Positions 18,304-26,933 of a DNA stretch of 46,245 nt are shown here, piece by piece; position 1 is the stretch's first letter; each line of letters starts with the position of its first letter. The notes beneath the pieces were generated by a model that searched no databases, was not told the DNA's origin, and saw only the letters and a program-made list of their open reading frames with translations. Both the position numbers and the translations under genes were made by a program. The stretch comes from an uncultured euryarchaeote. GTDB taxonomy: Archaea > Thermoplasmatota > Poseidoniia > Poseidoniales > Poseidoniaceae. The stretch is from the NCBI GenBank assembly GCA_937911345.1, contig CALDPP010000035.1, positions 1 to 46,245 on the forward strand. Reading direction: 5' to 3'.

Positions 18304-18313
18304 CATAAATATA
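18304..18313 (+). promoter_or_regulatory. Candidate TATA box for the rps6e operon
   Basis: CATAAATATA about 37-46 nt upstream of the S6e ATG at 18350. Confidence 0.4.
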
Positions 18314-18349
18314 GGTCACTGTTGGCCAACCTGTCTTAGAGGCGATATT

Positions 18350-18841
18350 ATGGCTACTGGTACACAAGGAGAGTTCGTTGCTGTCGTAAATGATACTGAC
18401 CCAAAAAGCAACGGGAAAGCATACTCACTGAAAATTTCGGGAAATAATTATTCCCAAATCCTAGGGAAGAAAATCGGTGATGTAGTGGATGGTATTTTTG
18501 TCGGTGAAGGTGACAAGACATTATCTGGCTACAAACTACAAATCACTGGTGGAGCAGATAAGACAGGAACTCCTCTAAGAAGAGATCTTGAAGGCGGTTC
18601 AAGACAATCAATCCTAGTAACCCAATCTACTGGTTTCAAGGGCCACAATCTAGTTTTCAAAACCAAAGGTGGGGAAAAGAAGCGTTTCCGATACAAGCCG
18701 GATGGTCTAAGAAAGCGTAGAAACTTCCGTGGCAACACAATTACTCAAGACACAAGACAAATTAATCTCAAAGTAGTAGAGGCTGGTAAGAAAGCACTAG
18801 GTGACATTTTAGCGGCCGAAAGTGAGGAAACATCGGAGTGA
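18350..18841 (+). CDS. rps6e: Ribosomal protein S6e
   Basis: GEFVAVVNDTDPKSNGKAYSLKISG...LLGKKIGD-like...GGADKTGTPLRRDLEGGSRQSILVTQSTGFKG...KRFRYKPDGLRKRRNFRGNTIT; true ATG at 18350. Confidence 0.92.
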   Translation: MATGTQGEFVAVVNDTDPKSNGKAYSLKISGNNYSQILGKKIGDVVDGIFVGEGDKTLSGYKLQITGGADKTGTPLRRDLEGGSRQSILVTQSTGFKGHNLVFKTKGGEKKRFRYKPDGLRKRRNFRGNTITQDTRQINLKVVEAGKKALGDILAAESEETSE

Positions 18842-18878
18842 ATCCCGAGAGGGTTTTCGTGAATAGGAGTGTGTAGGA

Positions 18879-20117
18879 ATGGCTAGAAAACTTCCTACAC
18901 AACCAACTGTAAACATTGGACTTGTCGGTCACGTAGACCACGGAAAGACTACTCTAACTAGAGCACTTTCAGGAGTTTGGACCGACACTCACTCTGAAGA
19001 GAGAAAAAGAGGCATATCAATCAAACTAGGATATGCTGACACGGCATTCTATCAAACCAACGATGGGACATATTATGCCTCGGGAAAGAACCCCAATGGA
19101 AAGAAAGATGTCGATGAAGAATTGCAACGTGTTGTATCATTTGTTGATGCTCCAGGTCACGAGACACTAATGGCCATCATGATAACAGGTGCTTCAATCA
19201 TGGATGGAGCCATGCTTATGGTAGCTGCTAATGAGAAGTGTCCCCAACCACAAACTAGAGAGCATTTGATGGCGTTAAATATGTCAGGAATAAAGAATAT
19301 AGTTGTGGTTCAAAACAAAATAGATCTTGTAAGTAGAGAAAGAGCAATTGAATCTTATCAAGAAATCAAAGAATTCTTGAAAGGTACTGTTGCTGAAAAT
19401 GCCCCGATTATACCTGTTTCAGCCCATCATGACGTTAATCTCGATATTCTAATCGGCGCAATTGAAAAAACAATTCCGACACCTGAAAGAAGTGACAAAG
19501 AAAAGCCTTTGATGCATATTGCAAGGTCTTTTGACATTAACAGACCAGGTACCAGACCAACCAAACTCAAAGGAGGAGTTATTGGTGGTAGTATCGTAAA
19601 GGGTGAATTCAAAGTTGGTGATAAAATTGAAATCGGACCTGGGCGAAAAATTCAGCAGGGATCTAAGGTCAGATGGGAACCAATTAAGGCAATTGTTACT
19701 AGTATGCAAGGCGGAGGATTAAGCCTAGACAAAATGCACGCAGGTGGGTTATGTGGTCTTGCTACTGAACTTGATCCTTCTATTACTACTTCCGACAACC
19801 TCTCCGGACAAGTCGTCTCTCTATCTGGTTCACTTCCTGAAACTAGAGAAAGAATCGATATCTCTGTACATTTGATGGATTCGATGGTATCTACTGACGG
19901 TTCAAACCCAGAAAAAATCCATCCTCTACGCAATAATGAGATGCTAATGATAAATGTTGCAACTGCAACATCAGTCGGTGTAACAAAAAACGCTGAAAAA
20001 ACCAGAACAGGCCTTGAATTGAGACTACCAATTTGTGTAGATGTAGGAGAGAGAGTTTCTTTATCCAGAAGAATCGGTTCACGCTGGCGATTAATAGGCT
20101 ACGGAATAATCCAATAG
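18879..20117 (+). CDS. eif2g: Translation initiation factor aIF2 subunit gamma
   Basis: NIGLVGHVDHGKTTLTRALSGVWTDTHSEERKRGISIKLGYAD, VDAPGHETLMAIMITGASIMDGAMLMVAANEKCPQPQTREHL. Confidence 0.97.
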   Translation: MARKLPTQPTVNIGLVGHVDHGKTTLTRALSGVWTDTHSEERKRGISIKLGYADTAFYQTNDGTYYASGKNPNGKKDVDEELQRVVSFVDAPGHETLMAIMITGASIMDGAMLMVAANEKCPQPQTREHLMALNMSGIKNIVVVQNKIDLVSRERAIESYQEIKEFLKGTVAENAPIIPVSAHHDVNLDILIGAIEKTIPTPERSDKEKPLMHIARSFDINRPGTRPTKLKGGVIGGSIVKGEFKVGDKIEIGPGRKIQQGSKVRWEPIKAIVTSMQGGGLSLDKMHAGGLCGLATELDPSITTSDNLSGQVVSLSGSLPETRERIDISVHLMDSMVSTDGSNPEKIHPLRNNEMLMINVATATSVGVTKNAEKTRTGLELRLPICVDVGERVSLSRRIGSRWRLIGYGIIQ

Positions 20118-20125
20118 GCGATAAA

Positions 20126-20506
20126 ATGACTCAGCAAATTATTGTCGACAGCTGTGGCTGGGTGGCGATAATTGATGCTAACATAAACTTCGAACTAGAA
20201 CTTGAAAGGATGTTTGGAACATTTGAACTAATCCTCCTTGATAGTGTAGAGACCGAGTTACAGGATTTAGATTCAGCAAGGCCCCGAAGAAAATCACTAC
20301 TATTAGACATGCTGAGGGCAAAGTCCAATCATCTCTCAAGTGTTATGAATTCTCATACCGATGATTACATTTTCCAACTTGCAAGTGAAGGTGATTATTC
20401 GGTACTAACTATTGACAAAGTTTTGAAAAAGCGCTTGTATCAACACGGTATATCTGTAATTGAGGTGGCAAAAAGCAACCATTTGAGGTTGATAGATGGT
20501 CTATAG
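20126..20506 (+). CDS. PIN-domain protein
   Basis: IIVDSCGWVAIID...LLDSVETELQDL...TDDYIFQLASEGDYSVLTIDKVLKKRL...GISVIEVAKSNHLRL: acidic PIN residues; immediately follows aIF2-gamma, a common archaeal arrangement. Confidence 0.8.
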   Translation: MTQQIIVDSCGWVAIIDANINFELELERMFGTFELILLDSVETELQDLDSARPRRKSLLLDMLRAKSNHLSSVMNSHTDDYIFQLASEGDYSVLTIDKVLKKRLYQHGISVIEVAKSNHLRLIDGL

Positions 20507-20511
20507 AACGA

Positions 20512-20811
20512 CTATGGCAAAGTGAACAGTTCATCATCTCCATGACCGTCAAGTAACCTTAGTTTGATTCCTGCATCGATCCAAGCATGAGCATAATTTA
20601 TTGCTCCAAATGCTCTAACATAGTCACCATTTTCCATGAAATAATTTGCATCACTGGTATAATCATCAGCCATTCTTAGCAATATGGCAAGCATTTCAGA
20701 TTCCTTTGAGCCACCTGAATGAATAGGTGTAGCCTTGTCTCTTGCTTTTTTTGTTAAACCTAGATAATGCTCTAATTTTTCTTTAGAGATAGTATCTTCG
20801 ATTTTTTTCAC
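20512..20811 (-). CDS. DUF357-family protein
   Basis: LLRMADDYTSDANYFMENGDYVRAFGAINYAHAWIDAGIKLRLL matches the DUF357 pattern. Confidence 0.75.
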   Translation of the reverse strand: MKKIEDTISKEKLEHYLGLTKKARDKATPIHSGGSKESEMLAILLRMADDYTSDANYFMENGDYVRAFGAINYAHAWIDAGIKLRLLDGHGDDELFTLP

Positions 20812-21854
20812 TCTCCGCCCTCCTTTTGTCTCTTCAATAGCCTCTTAACATCTTCCTGACGGCCAAGTGCTTGGTATAATTCCACAGCAAGAGAGAGTCT
20901 TCCTTCATCTTCAGCATGAACTGCTCGGTCAAAAATAGCCTTTCTCTCATCCCAGTTTCTTGCCAATGCAGCCTCTGCGGCGGCTTGGAAGCGACTTTCT
21001 CTTTCCGAATTTGCTAGATGTGGAGCTTTCCACATTCTTAGCAATCCATTTCTTGTAGCGGTAACCATACTATCGGTGGTAACTTTCTGTAGTAAATCAC
21101 CAAGGTTCATACTCTGGCCCAAGATAATCTCATCTTCTTCCTCTAAGCCAGATAATAGGTAAAGCGAACCTTCAATTCCTAGCACCCACCAACCGTCGCC
21201 ACATCTTATTCCTTCCATAGGTTCAAGTGAGTCAGATTGCAATTTTTCGATATAATCCCAGCCGAACGGATGAGGTACACCTTCCCATATTTCACCCGAG
21301 CTAGTTTGCAATAGTAGTCGACCTTGATCTAATCTTGAGACCCAACTCCAAATCCTATCTTCTAGACACCGTTTGGAATAATTATTGCCAAGTCTACCAC
21401 ACCATAGTTTACCATCATCAGATTGCCATAAGATATGTTCTCTGTCTAGCCAACCAACGATCCTCCTCACCTTGCCTGTTTGGAACCTCTTTATTCCGAC
21501 TCCCTCATGAGAGAATAAATGCATTTGGCCTTCTTTACCGGTCAATATCCATCCGCCACCAGGCCTGTGTAGGACGTCTGTAAAACCACCAAATGTGGAC
21601 CTTCCATCATGTATCATACTACCATCCATAGTTGAGATAACGTAGAATCCATGAGCTGCAAGAGCCGCTAGTATTCCGTTGTGATAATTCATAGAGTGGA
21701 CTTTGAAAGGCGTCTTTATTGACCACCTTATCGATCCATCTGATTCTATTAGGACCATTTCCAAACCATTACTTACAACAATACCTCCTTCTACAGCAGC
21801 AATCGCTGATATTCTTTGGTTGGCTTGCCAAGACCAAGATATACTCCAAGACAT
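20808..21854 (-). CDS. Beta-propeller (PQQ/WD-like) repeat protein
   Basis: Repeated blade-like segments (NGLEMVLIESDGSIRWSIKTPFKVHSM; GWILTGKEGQMHLFSHEG; DDGKLWCGRLG). Confidence 0.6.
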   Translation of the reverse strand: MSWSISWSWQANQRISAIAAVEGGIVVSNGLEMVLIESDGSIRWSIKTPFKVHSMNYHNGILAALAAHGFYVISTMDGSMIHDGRSTFGGFTDVLHRPGGGWILTGKEGQMHLFSHEGVGIKRFQTGKVRRIVGWLDREHILWQSDDGKLWCGRLGNNYSKRCLEDRIWSWVSRLDQGRLLLQTSSGEIWEGVPHPFGWDYIEKLQSDSLEPMEGIRCGDGWWVLGIEGSLYLLSGLEEEDEIILGQSMNLGDLLQKVTTDSMVTATRNGLLRMWKAPHLANSERESRFQAAAEAALARNWDERKAIFDRAVHAEDEGRLSLAVELYQALGRQEDVKRLLKRQKEGGE

Positions 21855-23626
21855 TATTCATCACCTCCAATTACGCCCCAAGCAATTAACTGTGCTTTTG
21901 CTGATTGTGTAATCTTATAGTATCTACTTCGGCCTTTCATGCGGGCGTCTAAAATTCCAGACTTCAGTAATTTATTACTAATCTGAGACAATCTCGGGCG
22001 CTTTATTCCAAGGTGGTTTAATATTTCTTTATCACTAGGTGAGTAATTTCTTACTCGAGCGATTGAAAGGACGTATAATTCAGATGAATTAAGCGTTGAT
22101 AATGCTGTTGGGTTTAATGGATAGTCAACCTTTTGTCCAAAATTATTGGATGATAAATTCATCATTTTTTCTAAGAAGTCATCATTTTCTAAAGCCATAT
22201 TCGGATTTGAACCATAAACTAGATTTGTCAATAAATCAATCAAATTCTGCATGCTTTTATTTTCATTATTTTGTCCTTGATAGCGTATTGATTCGGCGAT
22301 CTCCTCAATATCTTGATTTTCTGCATCTTCATCATTATCTAAACCGATTTCGTCATAAATCAATTCAGCAGAGTTGTGTTCTTCAAATTCAATTCTCTCT
22401 TCAGCCTCAATCATTTCTTTAGAGACCCACAGTTCACTACCATGTTGGTTATGCTGATTTACCATTTCTTCAGGACTAGATTTATCCATTTCGTCAAAGA
22501 CCCTTGTTCTATCTAAAAGTCCACCAAATGCTCCAGCATTTACCATTGGCTTTGGTTTAGAATCTGGAACAATTATCTCTTCAGTATCAGGGCTAGCTGA
22601 ATAAGCAAGGTCTTCAACGGGTTTATCTAATTCCTGAGACTCTGATAAACCATCTAAGTCTAGTTCGAAACCAAATGGATTATGATTTGTTACTAAGTCT
22701 TCTGTTTTTTGTTCATGATTTCGCTTATCCCAAGGTACTGAAGCGTCGATAATTTCTGTGTTATTTGATTCAATAACATCCTCGGCATCATATTCATTAT
22801 GCGGCATAAAATGAACTTCTTCTAAATCCTTCTTTGTATCAATTTGTGGGCTTTGTTGGATAACTCCTGCATCAGTTAGACGGTAATTATCGATTGCATC
22901 TCTCATGAATTTTACCACTTCTAACGGCAAACCGCCAGTCTTCTCATGAATGGCTCTTGCGTGGTGTAATTCCAGTTTATATTCATCATTACTAACCGAT
23001 GATATACGCTTTTCAATGAGTGCCTGGACTTCATCTACAGACAATTGTGATAATGTTTCAACACTATCAAAACTATGCAACACACTATCTTGGAGATTCA
23101 TTCTCTGTTTTGATTCGACCACTACCACAATAACTGCCTGAAGTCGCTCAAGGGCTGGTAGCACATCTCTAAGGGCGACAAATAAAACGCTGTCATCGAC
23201 ATTTGGTGTATCAATTACAATTAGTGGTAGACTTTCAGTAAATGTTTGAGAGAAGTCAACCATTTTGTTTACTAGCTGAACTGTATTGGCCGGAAAATCA
23301 TAACCAACAAGTTCTGAATACATCCTTTGCAGGAGACTGTCATGAGGGTTTGATGCTGAAATATGGTCAATATGAACCGAAACTGGAGCCTCAAGCGCAG
23401 AGCAACGTAAAAGTGAGGTTCTACCACTACCTAAATCTCCGACCATTAGAATTCTTCTTGTTGATCGGAATTTGATGTGTTGGGATAATCGTCCTCTGAT
23501 ATCTAATCTACCAACATAAAGCTCCGATTTACTTCCTTCAAGTGGCATTGCAGAAAATGGATTAGAACTTAAGTTAGGAATCTCAAAACCGAGACCGTCT
23601 ACACGCATGATTGGCGGAACGAACAA
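21854..23626 (-). CDS. P-loop (AAA/STAND-like) ATPase with long acidic linker and C-terminal winged-helix domain
   Basis: ILMVGDLGSGRTSLLRCSA (Walker A), LPLIVIDTPNVDD (Walker B-like), EKTGGLPLEVVKFMRDAID; C-terminal SELYVLSIARVRNYSPSDKEILNHLGIKRPRLSQISNKLLKSGILDARMKGRSRYYKIT wHTH. Confidence 0.7.
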   Translation of the reverse strand: MFVPPIMRVDGLGFEIPNLSSNPFSAMPLEGSKSELYVGRLDIRGRLSQHIKFRSTRRILMVGDLGSGRTSLLRCSALEAPVSVHIDHISASNPHDSLLQRMYSELVGYDFPANTVQLVNKMVDFSQTFTESLPLIVIDTPNVDDSVLFVALRDVLPALERLQAVIVVVVESKQRMNLQDSVLHSFDSVETLSQLSVDEVQALIEKRISSVSNDEYKLELHHARAIHEKTGGLPLEVVKFMRDAIDNYRLTDAGVIQQSPQIDTKKDLEEVHFMPHNEYDAEDVIESNNTEIIDASVPWDKRNHEQKTEDLVTNHNPFGFELDLDGLSESQELDKPVEDLAYSASPDTEEIIVPDSKPKPMVNAGAFGGLLDRTRVFDEMDKSSPEEMVNQHNQHGSELWVSKEMIEAEERIEFEEHNSAELIYDEIGLDNDEDAENQDIEEIAESIRYQGQNNENKSMQNLIDLLTNLVYGSNPNMALENDDFLEKMMNLSSNNFGQKVDYPLNPTALSTLNSSELYVLSIARVRNYSPSDKEILNHLGIKRPRLSQISNKLLKSGILDARMKGRSRYYKITQSAKAQLIAWGVIGGDE

Positions 23627-23664
23627 TGAGGTATTTGATGTTTCAGTAGAATTTGAATTGTAAT

Positions 23665-23771
23665 AATGCGTTATTTGATGTTAATCGTGTTCTTCGGCAG
23701 CAGTTTTTTTTGATTTTAACGCCATGTTAACGTATTGCTAACGCGTTAATAAAAGCGTTAAATGCGTTAAT
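23665..23771. promoter_or_regulatory. Cluster of six GCGTTA/TAACGC motifs, including perfect palindrome TAACGCGTTA
   Basis: GCGTTA at 23668, 23743, 23755, 23764 (+); TAACGC at 23717 and 23739; GTTAAC palindrome at 23726-23731. All in the divergent intergenic region. Confidence 0.65.
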
Positions 23772-23812
23772 TTGTTTAATTCACAAACCCATCACTTATT
23801 TGCCAATCACAC

Positions 23813-25132
23813 ATGGATGCAACTAGTGAGGCCATGCCAGTAGAGAACAGTAGGTTGAGTGGATTCTTCAAATTGTCAGTAGATGAGAGAAGAAAATTGG
23901 TTCAAAAATTATCCGGCATATCGGAAGACCATGTACAAGCACTAGCTGATAATGGTGAATTATCTGATGAAGCAGCGGATCGAATGATTGAGAATGTTAT
24001 TGGAACAATGTCATTACCTGTTGGAATCGCTACCAACTTCGTTGTTGACGGCAAGCATTACCTGATCCCATTTTGCTTGGAAGAATCTAGCGTAGTTGCC
24101 GCCGCATCAAATATGGCTAAAAGATGCCTCAAAAATGGGGGTTTTCAAAGCCAAAATGATGCACCGATGATGATCGGTCAAATCCAAATCCTTGATACCC
24201 CAAACCTACAAGAAGCAATGAAAAACATTAACCAGAACAAAGATGAAATCATATCTCTGTGCAACAGCCTACCCTCAACAATGATAAAATTGGGTGGAGG
24301 TTGTAAAAGAATAGAAACTAGAGTCATAGAGACTTTATCTGGACCAATGTTAATCCTGCACATAATCGTTGATTGCCGAGATGCCATGGGCGCTAATGCA
24401 GTTAACACAATGGCAGAACTAATTGCGCCTGAAGTGGAAAGGCTAACTGGAGGCAGAGTTCACCTCAAGATTTTATCGAATCTAGCCGCACATAGACTAG
24501 CGAGAGTACAAGCAACTTTTACTCCTGAAGAATTAGCAAATGATGGAAGTGTCGAAAATGGGCAGGAAGTTATCAGAGGTATCATCGAGGCACATCACTT
24601 TGCAGTTGCTGACCCATTTAGGGCAACCACACATAACAAGGGAGTAATGAATGCAATTAGTAGTGTTGCGGTTGCCTGTGGACAGGATTGGCGAGCAATA
24701 GAGGCTGGTTGCCACGCATGGTCTGCCCACTCGAATGAACACTACAGTTCAATGACCAATTGGACAGTTAACTCTGATGGTAACCTAGTAGGCAGTATTG
24801 AGACTCCTATGGCTGTAGGAATAGTTGGAGGCGCTTCTAAAGTCCATCCAACTGCGAAAGCCAATCTTGCAATACTTGGAGTTGATTCAGCAAATGAATT
24901 GGCGAGTATAATTTGTGCTGCAGGCTTAGCACAGAACCTTGGTGCTTTGAGAGCTTTGGCAACAAGTGGAATACAGGCTGGCCATATGAAATTACACTCA
25001 AGGAATATGGCCGTCAGTGCTGGAGCGGTTGGTGAAGAAATCGAACTTGTTGCAGCAAGATTACAAGCACATAATGGGCCAAAAACTCAAACAACTGTAA
25101 AAAATATACTCGAAGAATTGAGAAGCAAATAA
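23813..25132 (+). CDS. hmgA: HMG-CoA reductase, class II (bacterial/Thermoplasmata-type)
   Basis: SRLSGFFKLSVDERRKLV, MIENVIGTMSLPVGIATNFVVDGK, EESSVVAAASNMAK, DCRDAMGANAVNTMAE, THNKGVMN, GLAQNLGALRALATSGIQAGHMKLHSRN: close to the class II (Pseudomonas mevalonii-like) pattern. Confidence 0.95.
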   Translation: MDATSEAMPVENSRLSGFFKLSVDERRKLVQKLSGISEDHVQALADNGELSDEAADRMIENVIGTMSLPVGIATNFVVDGKHYLIPFCLEESSVVAAASNMAKRCLKNGGFQSQNDAPMMIGQIQILDTPNLQEAMKNINQNKDEIISLCNSLPSTMIKLGGGCKRIETRVIETLSGPMLILHIIVDCRDAMGANAVNTMAELIAPEVERLTGGRVHLKILSNLAAHRLARVQATFTPEELANDGSVENGQEVIRGIIEAHHFAVADPFRATTHNKGVMNAISSVAVACGQDWRAIEAGCHAWSAHSNEHYSSMTNWTVNSDGNLVGSIETPMAVGIVGGASKVHPTAKANLAILGVDSANELASIICAAGLAQNLGALRALATSGIQAGHMKLHSRNMAVSAGAVGEEIELVAARLQAHNGPKTQTTVKNILEELRSK

Positions 25133-25738
25133 TCACTCTTCTTCAAATTTCAAGGTGTCTTGCACTGTACCCTGGTATTCTGATTCATCCTTGACCACGT
25201 CGCTTGATTCAAGGTCGTCTAGAATTCCTGTTTTCTGAACCTGTTCCCTAAACCAAGCCTTTACCTTCTTCCGGTCGGTATATGGGCACCCAAAGGCCTC
25301 AGAGAATCTTCTGGTGGTCGTTAACCTCCTTGTATTACCATCTTTTCTACGGTCAATCATGCCATATTGGGCTAATTCCCTAACATAATCATAGGCTTTT
25401 TGCCCCAATAGTTCTACCAACCTAGATTGAGACATTGGTTGGTGATAAGCGATTAGTGATGCAGCTTTGAGTAGTTTCTTCGGCAATTCGGTCTTAGCTT
25501 CTTTAGGCAGATGTTCAGCAATTTCTGGTTTTACCTCTATAGCCCAACGATCTCCAACTTCAGCAATCTGCAGAGCACCTCCACGGCGCCTCTTCAATGT
25601 TGAACGAAGAGAGTATAGACAATCCAGCATTTCATCCTCGTCATAGCCTAGAGAGTCACATAATTCGGTTACTGACATGGATCTTCCAGCACCAAACAGA
25701 GTGGCTTCCAATAGGGTATCAAGTTGTAATTCAGACAT
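25133..25738 (-). CDS. scpB: Segregation and condensation protein B
   Basis: LEATLFGAGRSMSVTELCDSLG, KKLLKAASLIAYHQPMSQSRLVELLGQKAYDYVRELAQYGMIDRRKDGNTRRLTTTRRFSEAFG; adjacent to scpA and smc. Confidence 0.92.
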   Translation of the reverse strand: MSELQLDTLLEATLFGAGRSMSVTELCDSLGYDEDEMLDCLYSLRSTLKRRRGGALQIAEVGDRWAIEVKPEIAEHLPKEAKTELPKKLLKAASLIAYHQPMSQSRLVELLGQKAYDYVRELAQYGMIDRRKDGNTRRLTTTRRFSEAFGCPYTDRKKVKAWFREQVQKTGILDDLESSDVVKDESEYQGTVQDTLKFEEE

Positions 25739-25750
25739 GTAATTAACTCC

Positions 25751-26923
25751 TTACTCAACTAGCCAATCATGTGATGGCAAATCTTCCTCAACATTTTGCT
25801 CGGATGCATTTTGTTCTCTTGCTTCACGTTCTTTTTCTTCTTTCAGCCGTAGTTTTTCCGCCCGTTTCTTGGCAAATTGTACCGAACCTGTTTCTTCACC
25901 TTCATTGGATTGTGATTGAAGTTGCTTCTTTTCCTCAATCCGTAAGTTTACCTCTTCAAATTCACTAATCTCAGGCCACAAATCTTCCAGCATTATATCG
26001 CCGTATGGTACTTCATCTTGACTAATTAGAGCATATCCCCGATGAGTGAGGAATAGACTTGCTATGAAAGATGCAACTTTGGCTTCCTCGCTATAGCCTT
26101 CAGGAGTTTTGCCGTTTTCCTGTTCTAGAATTAATCCTAATTCATTCATCACGTCGATAACCCTGACTTTGTTGGAATTATATTTTTTACAGGTATTCCT
26201 CAACGCATTCCAGCACCTAGAAATGTCACCCTCCAAGTCCTCATTATGCATTCTTCCCCCCACATTGTTGAGGTACTCTCCTAGTTCTGCCTGATGTGCT
26301 AAACGGTTTTCTTCTCGAATTTTTAATTCTTCAGCATCTTCTGCTGCATCTTTGAAAGCAGATAACAACTCACCTAAAGTAACTGGTCTACCCTCTTCCC
26401 TGCGAATTCTCTCATCAAATAGTGAGGGTAATATTTCATCTGCTTGTCCTTCTAGGATTGAAGTTGTAAACAAAAAGTCCTGATCGTCATAGTCTGATTC
26501 CCAACCGAAATCAATCTCATCTTCCCATTCCTCTTCTTGGTCCATAGTTTGTACACGGTCAAACAATACGATAGCTTGTTGATTCAAAACCTCCCAAGAC
26601 ATCCTAATCAATCTACCACAAGCAGGAAGATTCAATTTATCAGATTCAAGTCTGACTCGCTTAGTAAAGACCTTCAAAAATGTCGATAAATCAACGTCCC
26701 ATGGGTTGAGTTCCTGATCTTTAACCAAGGACAATACCAGGGCAACAGATCGGTCAAATGGGTCTTCTAAAGACTGGTATTCCGATTCTTCAGCTTCAAC
26801 AACAGGCATAATCCTCTCAGCGAATTTCAAAGCGTCTTCAGATTCTTCACCAGACTCCAGTAATTGATTGATGATATCCTGTCTAAGGAACCATTTGTCC
26901 AACACTGATTGTTTACTGGCCAT
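25751..26923 (-). CDS. scpA: Segregation and condensation protein A
   Basis: DPFDRSVALVLSLVKDQELNPWDVDLSTFLKVFTKRVR kleisin N-terminus. MASKQSVLDKW at 26923 is the likely start (the track starts at 26950). Confidence 0.88.
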   Translation of the reverse strand: MASKQSVLDKWFLRQDIINQLLESGEESEDALKFAERIMPVVEAEESEYQSLEDPFDRSVALVLSLVKDQELNPWDVDLSTFLKVFTKRVRLESDKLNLPACGRLIRMSWEVLNQQAIVLFDRVQTMDQEEEWEDEIDFGWESDYDDQDFLFTTSILEGQADEILPSLFDERIRREEGRPVTLGELLSAFKDAAEDAEELKIREENRLAHQAELGEYLNNVGGRMHNEDLEGDISRCWNALRNTCKKYNSNKVRVIDVMNELGLILEQENGKTPEGYSEEAKVASFIASLFLTHRGYALISQDEVPYGDIMLEDLWPEISEFEEVNLRIEEKKQLQSQSNEGEETGSVQFAKKRAEKLRLKEEKEREAREQNASEQNVEEDLPSHDWLVE

Positions 26924-26933
26924 GCTACCACGC

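Noticed and set aside
23704-23711. T8 run that could be an archaeal terminator
   Set aside because: Lies upstream of both divergent genes, so no gene reads into it as a 3' end; attenuation is possible but unsupported.
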